DNA from: Pseudomonas monteilii NBRC 103158 = DSM 14164
GTDB lineage: Bacteria; Pseudomonadota; Gammaproteobacteria; Pseudomonadales; Pseudomonadaceae
Assembly (NCBI RefSeq): GCF_000730605.1
Contig: NZ_BBIS01000061.1
Coordinates: 1-45,849 of the forward strand
Reading direction: 5' to 3'
DNA length: 45,849 nucleotides
The translations under genes and the position numbers were made by a program. Under the pieces are notes generated by a model. It saw nothing but the letters and a program-made list of their open reading frames with translations, had not been told where the DNA came from and made no database searches. Shown here piece by piece: positions 40,010-45,849 of the stretch (its first letter is position 1; every line of letters starts with the position of its first letter).

Positions 40010-40753
40010 ATGGCTCAGCAGGTGAGTGGTCGCCAACCTCGCTATAAACGCATTTTGCTCAAACTTAGCGGCGAGGCCCTGATGGGCTCGGAAGACTTCG
40101 GGATCGACCCGAAAGTGCTGGATCGCATGGCCCTTGAAGTTGGCCAGCTGGTAGGGATCGGTGTCCAGGTCGGTCTGGTGATCGGTGGTGGCAACCTGTT
40201 CCGCGGCGCCGCGCTCAGCGCAGCCGGCATGGACCGCGTCACCGGTGACCACATGGGCATGCTGGCCACCGTGATGAACGGCCTGGCCATGCGCGATGCG
40301 CTGGAGCGCTCGAACATCCCGGCCCTGGTCATGTCGGCCATTTCCATGGTCGGTGTCACCGATCATTACGATCGTCGCAAAGCTATTCGCCACCTCAACT
40401 CCGGGGATGTGGTAATTTTCTCCGCCGGTACCGGCAACCCGTTCTTCACCACCGACTCCGCGGCCTGCCTGCGCGCCATCGAAATCGATGCCGACGTGGT
40501 GCTGAAGGCGACCAAGGTCGATGGTGTGTACACTGCCGATCCATTCAAGGACCCACACGCCGAGAAGTTCGATCACCTGACCTACGATGAGGTCCTGGAT
40601 CGCAAGCTGGGTGTGATGGACTTGACCGCAATCTGCCTGTGCCGTGACCACAAGATGCCATTGCGGGTATTCAACATGAACAAGCCTGGCGCCCTGCTGA
40701 ACATCGTGGTGGGTGGCGCTGAAGGTACTCTGATCGAGGAAGGCCAAGCATGA
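40010..40753 (+). CDS. pyrH: Uridylate kinase
   Basis: PyrH phosphorylates UMP to UDP and feeds pyrimidine nucleotide and UDP-sugar synthesis; the bacterial enzyme is a hexamer of the amino-acid-kinase fold. The 247-residue product has [13 protein letters not shown] near residue 14, [11 protein letters not shown] near 60, [15 protein letters not shown] near 80, and [17 protein letters not shown] near 163. The ribosome binding site is CAGGAG. Its stop overlaps the frr start by 4 bases (ATGA), so the two are coupled. Confidence 0.97.
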
Positions 40754-41307
40754 TCAACGACATCAAGAAAGACGCGCAGGAGCGCATGGGCAAGTCCATC
40801 GAAGCCCTGGCTCGCAACCTCGCGGCAATCCGCACCGGTCGCGCGCACCCAAGCATCCTGGACAGCGTCAAGGTCACAGCCTGGGGTAGCGAGATGCCGC
40901 TGAACCAGGTGGCCGCGATCACCGTCGAAGACGCTCGCACCCTGAAGATTGTCGCGCACGACAAAAACCTCAGTGCTGCCATCGAAAAGGCCATCCTCAC
41001 CTCCGACCTGGGCCTGAACCCGTCCAGCGCCGGTACCACCATTCGCGTGCCGATGCCGGCCCTGACCGAGGAAACCCGCAAGGGTTACACCAAGCAGGCC
41101 AGCGGTGTGGCCGAGGATGCCAAGGTCGCTGTGCGCAATGTGCGCCGCGATGCCCTGGGCGACCTGAAGAAGCTGACCAAGGACAAGGAAATCAGCGAAG
41201 ACGAAGAACGTCGCGCGGCGGACGAGATCCAGAAGCTGACCGACAAGTTCATTGCTGAAGTCGATGCTGCGTACAAAGCCAAGGAAAAGGACCTGATGGC
41301 CGTCTAA
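40750..41307 (+). CDS. frr: Ribosome recycling factor
   Basis: RRF splits post-termination ribosomes together with EF-G. The 185-residue, tRNA-shaped protein has the conserved [26 protein letters not shown] (in two halves around residue 16-40), the hinge PLNQVAAI, the segment [26 protein letters not shown] near 85-110, and the C-terminal helix with [15 protein letters not shown]. The length is typical. It lies in the pyrH-frr-uppS run, 15 bases before the next start. Confidence 0.98.
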
Positions 41308-41322
41308 GGCCGGGGTTTTTTA

Positions 41323-42078
41323 ATGGAAAAGTCCAAGTTGGCGGCACCGTCCTCGGTGCCGCGTCATGTCGCGATCATCATGGATGGCAACAACCGCTGG
41401 GCGAAAAAGCGCCTGCTGCCCGGCGTTGCCGGGCACAAGGCGGGTGTCGACGCCGTTCGCGCGGTCATCGAAGTCTGTGCCAAGTCCGGGGTCGAGGTAC
41501 TGACCCTGTTCGCCTTCTCCAGTGAAAACTGGCAGCGCCCGGCCGAAGAGGTTGGCGCGTTGATGGAACTGTTCTTCTCGGCCCTGCGCCGCGAGGCCAA
41601 GCGCCTCAACGAGAACAACATCAGCCTGCGCATCATCGGTGACCGTTCGCGTTTCCACCCTGAATTGCAGGCCGCCATGCGCGAAGCCGAGGCGCTGACC
41701 GCCGGCAACAATCGCTTCATCCTGCAGATCGCAGCCAACTATGGTGGCCAGTGGGATATCGCCCAGGCCGCCCAGCGGCTGGCGCGGGAAGTGCAAGCCG
41801 GTCACCTGCGCCCGGAAGATATCACCCCGGGTCTGCTGCAGACGTGCCTGGCAACCGGCGAGCTGCCGCTGCCGGACCTGTGCATCCGCACCGGTGGCGA
41901 GCACCGCATCAGCAATTTCCTGTTGTGGCAACTGGCCTACGCCGAGTTGTACTTCTCCGACCTGTACTGGCCGGACTTCAAACACGAGGCCATGCGCAAT
42001 GCCCTGGCCGATTTCGCTTCGCGCCAGCGCCGCTTCGGTAAGACCAGCGAGCAGGTCGAGGCTGGAGCTCGTGCTTAA
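41323..42078 (+). CDS. uppS: Undecaprenyl diphosphate synthase
   Basis: UppS chains eight isopentenyl diphosphate units onto farnesyl diphosphate to form the C55 carrier of peptidoglycan and O-antigen units. The 251-residue cis-prenyltransferase has HVAIIMDGNNRWAKKR near residue 15 (catalytic Asp), GHKAG near 37, FAFSSENWQRP near 67, and RTGGEHRISNFLLWQLAYAELYF near 190. The ATG at 41323 follows a GGGG sequence. The stop overlaps the cdsA start by one base. Confidence 0.97.
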   Translation: MEKSKLAAPSSVPRHVAIIMDGNNRWAKKRLLPGVAGHKAGVDAVRAVIEVCAKSGVEVLTLFAFSSENWQRPAEEVGALMELFFSALRREAKRLNENNISLRIIGDRSRFHPELQAAMREAEALTAGNNRFILQIAANYGGQWDIAQAAQRLAREVQAGHLRPEDITPGLLQTCLATGELPLPDLCIRTGGEHRISNFLLWQLAYAELYFSDLYWPDFKHEAMRNALADFASRQRRFGKTSEQVEAGARA

Positions 42079-42893
42079 TGCTTAAACAACGCATCATTAC
42101 CGCGCTGATCCTGCTGCCGATCGCGCTGGGCGGTTTCTTCCTGCTCAACGGTGGGGACTTTGCCCTGTTCATCGGCTTCGTGGTGACCCTTGGCGCCTGG
42201 GAGTGGGCGCGCCTGGCCGGGCTCATGGCCCAGCCGCTGCGCATTGCCTATGCCTTGGTGGTCGCCGGGGCGCTGATGCTGCTGTACATCCTCCCGGAGC
42301 TGGCACCCTGGGTGTTGGGCGCTGCGGTGATATGGTGGGGCCTGGCCACCTGGCTGGTGCTTACCTATCCGCGCAGCAGCGAGCTGTGGGCCAGTGCCGC
42401 CTGTCGGTTGCTGATTGGCCTGCTGGTGTTGCTGCCAGCCTGGCAGGGGTTGGTACTGCTCAAACACTGGCCGCTGGGCAACTGGCTGATCCTCTCGGTC
42501 ATGGTGCTGGTCTGGGCTGCCGACATCGGCGCGTACTTCTCTGGTCGGGCGTTTGGCAAGCGCAAGCTCGCCCCGCAGGTCAGCCCTGGCAAGAGCTGGG
42601 AAGGTGTATATGGCGGCCTGGCCGTCAGCCTGTTGATTACCCTGGGTGTCGGCATCAGCCGCGACTGGGGCTTTGGCCAGCTCTTGCTGGGCCTGCTGGG
42701 CGCCGCGTTGCTGGTGATGTCCTCGGTGGTCGGTGACCTGACCGAGAGCATGTTCAAGCGCCGCTCCGGCATCAAGGACAGCAGCAACCTGCTGCCTGGC
42801 CATGGTGGTGTGCTGGACCGCATCGACAGCCTGACCGCAGCGATCCCGATCTTCGCCGTGCTGCTATGGGCTGCCGAATGGGGTGTGATGTGA
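42078..42893 (+). CDS. cdsA: Phosphatidate cytidylyltransferase
   Basis: CdsA makes CDP-diacylglycerol from phosphatidate and CTP in the inner membrane. The 271-residue product has about seven TM helices in its first 200 residues, the motif KVSPGKSWEGVYGG-type (here QVSPGKSWEGVYGGL near residue 170), and the family signature SVVGDLTESMFKRRSGIKDSS followed by LLPGHGGVLDRIDSL near 215-250. It overlaps uppS by one base and the GTG start of dxr by four bases. Confidence 0.96.
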   Translation: MLKQRIITALILLPIALGGFFLLNGGDFALFIGFVVTLGAWEWARLAGLMAQPLRIAYALVVAGALMLLYILPELAPWVLGAAVIWWGLATWLVLTYPRSSELWASAACRLLIGLLVLLPAWQGLVLLKHWPLGNWLILSVMVLVWAADIGAYFSGRAFGKRKLAPQVSPGKSWEGVYGGLAVSLLITLGVGISRDWGFGQLLLGLLGAALLVMSSVVGDLTESMFKRRSGIKDSSNLLPGHGGVLDRIDSLTAAIPIFAVLLWAAEWGVM

Positions 42894-44080
42894 GTCGCCC
42901 GCAGCGTATTACCGTGCTTGGGGCCACTGGCTCCATCGGCCTGAGCACGCTGGATGTGGTTGCGCGGCACCCCGACCGCTACCAGGTGTTTGCCCTCAGC
43001 GGCTATTCGCGTATCGATGAATTGCTGGCCCTGTGCGTGCGCCATCGTCCGGCGTTTGCCGTGGTGCCAAGCGCCGAGGCGGCCCAGCGGCTGCGCGAAA
43101 GCCTGGCTGCGGTCGGTTGCGCTACCGAAGTGCTGGAGGGTGAGGCCGGGCTTTGTCAGGTGGCCTCGGCAGCGGAAGTGGACGCCGTAATGGCAGCCAT
43201 TGTCGGTGCGGCCGGCCTGCGTCCTACCTTGGCGGCCGTCGAGGCGGGCAAGAAGGTGTTGCTGGCCAACAAGGAAGCCCTGGTGATGTCTGGCGCGCTG
43301 TTCATGGAGGCGGTACGGCGCAGTGGTGCCGTGCTGTTGCCAATCGACAGCGAGCACAACGCGATTTTCCAGTGCATGCCCGGCGATTATGCGCGCGGCC
43401 TGAGCGCGGTCGGCGTACGCCGGATCCTGCTCACGGCTTCCGGCGGCCCGTTCCGTGAAACGCCGGTCGAGGCACTGCTGGACGTGACCCCTGAGCAAGC
43501 CTGCGCGCACCCTAACTGGTCGATGGGGCGCAAGATTTCCGTCGACTCGGCCAGCATGATGAACAAGGGGCTTGAGCTGATCGAAGCCTGCTGGCTGTTC
43601 GATGCCGCGCCGGCCAAGGTCGAGGTGGTGGTTCACCCGCAGAGCGTGATCCACTCTCTGGTCGACTATGTGGATGGTTCGGTGCTGGCACAGCTGGGTA
43701 ATCCGGACATGCGCACGCCGATCGCCAATGCCTTGGCGTGGCCCGAGCGGATCGACTCCGGGGTGGCACCGCTGGACCTGTTCGCCATCGCCCGTCTGGA
43801 TTTTCAGGCGCCCGACGAACAGCGCTTCCCTTGCCTGCGCCTGGCGCGGCAGGCTGCCGAGGCCGGCAACAGTGCACCCGCTGTGCTCAACGCAGCCAAC
43901 GAGGTGGCGGTCGAGGCATTTCTTGGGCGGCGTATCCGCTTCCCGGAGATCGCGGGTATGATCGAACAGGTGCTCGACCAAGAGCCCGTCGTGCCGCTGC
44001 CATCGCTGGATGCGGTGTTTGCCGCCGACCAGCGTGCCCGGGAGCTTTCCCGTGAGTGGCTGAGGCGTCACGGTCGCTGA
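42890..44080 (+). CDS. dxr: 1-deoxy-D-xylulose-5-phosphate reductoisomerase
   Basis: Dxr turns 1-deoxyxylulose 5-phosphate into methylerythritol 4-phosphate with NADPH, the committed step of the MEP isoprenoid route that feeds uppS. The 396-residue product has the NADPH motif VLGATGSIG near residue 9, LLANKEALVMSG near 122, the metal site PIDSEHNAIFQC near 148, ASGGPFRE near 182, and WSMGRKISVDSASMMNKGLELIE near 205. The start is the GTG at 42890, which overlaps the cdsA stop as GTGA and gives the family N-terminus MSRPQRITVLG; the ATG at 42866 would add eight odd residues. Confidence 0.95.
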   Translation: MSRPQRITVLGATGSIGLSTLDVVARHPDRYQVFALSGYSRIDELLALCVRHRPAFAVVPSAEAAQRLRESLAAVGCATEVLEGEAGLCQVASAAEVDAVMAAIVGAAGLRPTLAAVEAGKKVLLANKEALVMSGALFMEAVRRSGAVLLPIDSEHNAIFQCMPGDYARGLSAVGVRRILLTASGGPFRETPVEALLDVTPEQACAHPNWSMGRKISVDSASMMNKGLELIEACWLFDAAPAKVEVVVHPQSVIHSLVDYVDGSVLAQLGNPDMRTPIANALAWPERIDSGVAPLDLFAIARLDFQAPDEQRFPCLRLARQAAEAGNSAPAVLNAANEVAVEAFLGRRIRFPEIAGMIEQVLDQEPVVPLPSLDAVFAADQRARELSREWLRRHGR

Positions 44081-44113
44081 AGCCGGCCTGCTGAACATCA
44101 TTCGGAGATGGAC

Positions 44114-45466
44114 ATGACAGCGCTCTACATGATTATCGGCACCCTCGTGGCCTTGGGTGTGCTGGTCACCTTCCACGAATTCGGCCATTTCTGGGTGGCG
44201 CGTCGCTGCGGTGTCAAGGTGCTGCGCTTCTCGGTGGGCTTCGGCACGCCGCTGCTGCGCTGGCATGACCGCCACGGTACCGAGTTCGTGGTCGCAGCGA
44301 TTCCGCTGGGTGGCTACGTCAAGATGCTCGACGAGCGCGAGGGCGATGTGCCGCCTGCGCTGGCCGGGCAGTCGTTCAACCGCAAGTCGGTTCGCCAGCG
44401 TATCGCGATCGTCGCGGCAGGCCCGATTGCCAACTTCCTGCTGGCCATCCTGTTCTTCTGGGTGCTGGCAATGCTGGGTACCCAGCAGGTCCGTCCGGTG
44501 ATCGGTGCGGTCGACAGTGGCAGCCTGGCTGCGTCGGCTGGCCTGACCGCAGGTCAGGAAATCGTCTCCATTGACGGCAAGCCGACCAACGGTTGGTCAG
44601 CGGTCAATCTACAGCTGGTTCGCCGCCTGGGCGAGAGCGGCACTTTGCAGGTTGGCGTGCTCGACGAAGGCGCCACTGCCGAGCGCCAATTGCAGGTCAA
44701 ACTGGACAGCTGGCTCAAGGGCGCCGACGAGCCGGACCCGATCCAGTCGCTTGGTCTGCGCCCTTGGCGCCCGGCGATCGTGCCCGTACTGGCCGAGATC
44801 GATCCGAAGGGGCCGGCTGCCGCTGCTGGCCTGAAAACCGGTGACAAACTGCTGGCAGTCGATGGCGTGGCCGTGACCGAATGGCAACAGGTTGTCGACA
44901 GCGTGCGTGCGCGCCCGGATGCAAAGGTCGTCGTGCGCGTTGAGCGTGATGGCGCGGCCCTGGACGTTCCGGTGACCCTGGCCCGCAAAGGCGAGGGCCA
45001 AGCAGTCGGTGGCTATCTGGGTGCCGGGGTAAAAGGTGGCGAATGGCCTGCCAGCATGCTCCGCGAAGTCAGCTACGGCCCGCTGGACGCGGTGGGTGAG
45101 GGCTTGTCGCGCACCTGGAACATGAGCGTCCTGACCCTTGAGTCGCTGAAGAAAATGCTGTTCGGAGAGCTCTCGGTAAAAAACTTGAGTGGACCGATAA
45201 CCATTGCTAAAGTGGCGGGCGCTTCGGCCCAGTCCGGCGTGGGGGATTTCCTGAATTTCCTGGCCTACCTGAGCATAAGCCTGGGGGTTCTTAACCTGCT
45301 GCCCATCCCGGTACTGGATGGGGGGCATTTGCTGTTTTACCTGGTCGAGTGGGCGCGCGGTCGTCCGCTGTCGGATCGGGTGCAAGGTTGGGGGGTCCAG
45401 ATCGGTATCAGTTTGGTCATAGGGGTGATGTTGCTCGCCCTGATCAACGATCTGGGTCGACTATAA
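44114..45466 (+). CDS. rseP: Site-2 intramembrane zinc metalloprotease RseP (MucP)
   Basis: RseP makes the second cut in the anti-sigma factor (MucA/RseA type) and clears signal-peptide remnants in the inner membrane. The 450-residue protein has HEFGH at residues 21-25 in TM1, a second TM near 100, two PDZ domains in the periplasm (~115-200 and ~210-300), and the LDGGH motif near 400 in a later TM that supplies the third ligand. The start is ATG 44114, six bases after GGAG; the in-frame ATG at 44108 directly abuts that site. Confidence 0.96.
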   Translation: MTALYMIIGTLVALGVLVTFHEFGHFWVARRCGVKVLRFSVGFGTPLLRWHDRHGTEFVVAAIPLGGYVKMLDEREGDVPPALAGQSFNRKSVRQRIAIVAAGPIANFLLAILFFWVLAMLGTQQVRPVIGAVDSGSLAASAGLTAGQEIVSIDGKPTNGWSAVNLQLVRRLGESGTLQVGVLDEGATAERQLQVKLDSWLKGADEPDPIQSLGLRPWRPAIVPVLAEIDPKGPAAAAGLKTGDKLLAVDGVAVTEWQQVVDSVRARPDAKVVVRVERDGAALDVPVTLARKGEGQAVGGYLGAGVKGGEWPASMLREVSYGPLDAVGEGLSRTWNMSVLTLESLKKMLFGELSVKNLSGPITIAKVAGASAQSGVGDFLNFLAYLSISLGVLNLLPIPVLDGGHLLFYLVEWARGRPLSDRVQGWGVQIGISLVIGVMLLALINDLGRL

Positions 45467-45483
45467 AGCTTCGCTCAATTGCG

Positions 45484-45513
45484 AACCTGCCGTGTTGTCG
45501 CGGCGGGTTGTTT
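45484..45513 (+). terminator. Terminator-like hairpin between rseP and bamA
   Basis: AACCTGCCG (45484-45492) pairs with CGGCGGGTT (45501-45509), nine positions including one G-T pair, around an 8-base loop, followed by GTTTATT. It may only weaken read-through into bamA. Confidence 0.45.
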
Positions 45514-45539
45514 ATTGCCAGTTGGAATAAAAGGACTTC

Positions 45540-45849
45540 ATGAAACGTCTGCTGCTAACTGCGGTCATGTCCGCACTGATGATCGCTGAAGTTCACGCCG
45601 AGTCCTTCACCATCTCCGATATTCGCGTCAACGGCCTGCAGCGGGTTTCCGCCGGCAGTGTGTTCGGTGCCCTGCCGCTGAACGTCGGCGACCAGGCGGA
45701 TGACCGCCGCCTGGTAGACTCGACCCGTTCCCTGTTCAAGACTGGGTTCTTCCAGGACATTCAGCTGAACCGCGATGGCAATGTGCTGATCATCAACGTG
45801 GTCGAGCGCCCGTCGGTGTCGAGCATCGAGATCGAAGGCAACAAGGCGA
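45540..45849 (+). CDS. bamA: Outer-membrane protein assembly factor BamA, N-terminal part
   Basis: The window ends 103 residues into this gene. The start ATG at 45540 follows AAGGA. The product begins with a Sec signal peptide (hydrophobic residues 4-19, likely cleavage after VHA), then the first POTRA domain: FTISDIRVNGLQRVSAGSVFGALP, LVDSTRSLFKTGFFQDIQL and NVVERPSVSSIEIEGNK (given in pieces). BamA inserts beta-barrel proteins into the outer membrane. It follows rseP by 73 bases, as in most gamma-proteobacteria. Confidence 0.95.
   Translation, partial: MKRLLLTAVMSALMIAEVHAESFTISDIRVNGLQRVSAGSVFGALPLNVGDQADDRRLVDSTRSLFKTGFFQDIQLNRDGNVLIINVVERPSVSSIEIEGNKA

Noticed and set aside
42365..44275. 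636-codon open frame antisense to cdsA, dxr and rseP
   Set aside because: It spans three certain genes and its composition follows theirs. No motif is visible.
1..45849. CRISPR array, tRNA or rRNA genes, integrase or transposase
   Set aside because: No regularly spaced direct repeats, no cloverleaf or CCA-ended gene, no conserved rRNA stretch and no recombinase motif was seen. Short degenerate tRNA-like elements could be missed by eye.

Overview
The window reads as chromosome of a fluorescent pseudomonad, most likely of the Pseudomonas putida group. Base composition is high-GC with strong G/C third-position preference in the core genes, and gene content and order match Pseudomonas: ppc next to adk and tsaB, rlmA-dapE-ndvB, csdA-csdE with tcdA, dapD, dapC-glnD-map, and the rpsB-tsf-pyrH-frr-uppS-cdsA-dxr-rseP-bamA cluster. 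Inverted REP-like elements of the Pseudomonas type separate several convergent genes. I saw no tRNA, rRNA, CRISPR array, transposase or integrase gene.

Layout. (1) 1-700 is an AT-richer edge holding the end of an unrecognised gene and one copy of a small Pseudomonas protein whose GC-rich paralogue lies beside ppc. (2) 1231-9100 carries ppc, adk, tsaB and a tight run of a small hypothetical gene, a DUF72 gene, a PEP-mutase/isocitrate-lyase-like gene and an extensin-like gene, then a repeat-containing hypothetical gene on the other strand. (3) 9100-17900 is the accessory part: rsmJ, an orphan RHS-core protein, a TetR regulator, the wreck of an NtaA/SnaA/DszA-type FMN monooxygenase, an SfnC/DszC-like flavin monooxygenase gene with a good sigma-54 promoter, and a two-gene RND efflux pump with an operator-like palindrome in its promoter. 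(4) 17900-34150 holds DUF4197, plsB, a cold-shock gene, rlmA and dapE, an NdvB-like GH17-GT2 glucan synthase, the CSD sulfur-transfer genes with tcdA, an Spx/YffB-like gene with dapD, a CPA1 Na+/H+ antiporter and dapC. (5) 34170-45849 has glnD and map, and divergently the translation/envelope cluster from rpsB to the start of bamA.

How the genes work together. dapD, dapC and dapE supply three consecutive steps of the succinylase route to diaminopimelate and lysine but lie in three different transcription units. csdA, csdE and tcdA form the cysteine-desulfurase/ct6A-tRNA module, and tsaB supplies the t6A substrate that TcdA dehydrates. uppS, cdsA, dxr, rseP and bamA link isoprenoid and phospholipid precursors to envelope assembly and its sigma-E-type stress protease.

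The most distinctive region is 11.6-13.7 kb. A sulfur-scavenging style cassette (sigma-54 promoter, SfnC-like monooxygenase and a pseudogenised partner monooxygenase) sits between a TetR gene and the RND pump genes, although the promoters of the TetR gene and the pump share an operator-like sequence. No wholly new multi-gene system is evident. The best leads are this cassette, the orphan RHS protein, the internally repeated protein at 8378-8998, and several structured leaders.
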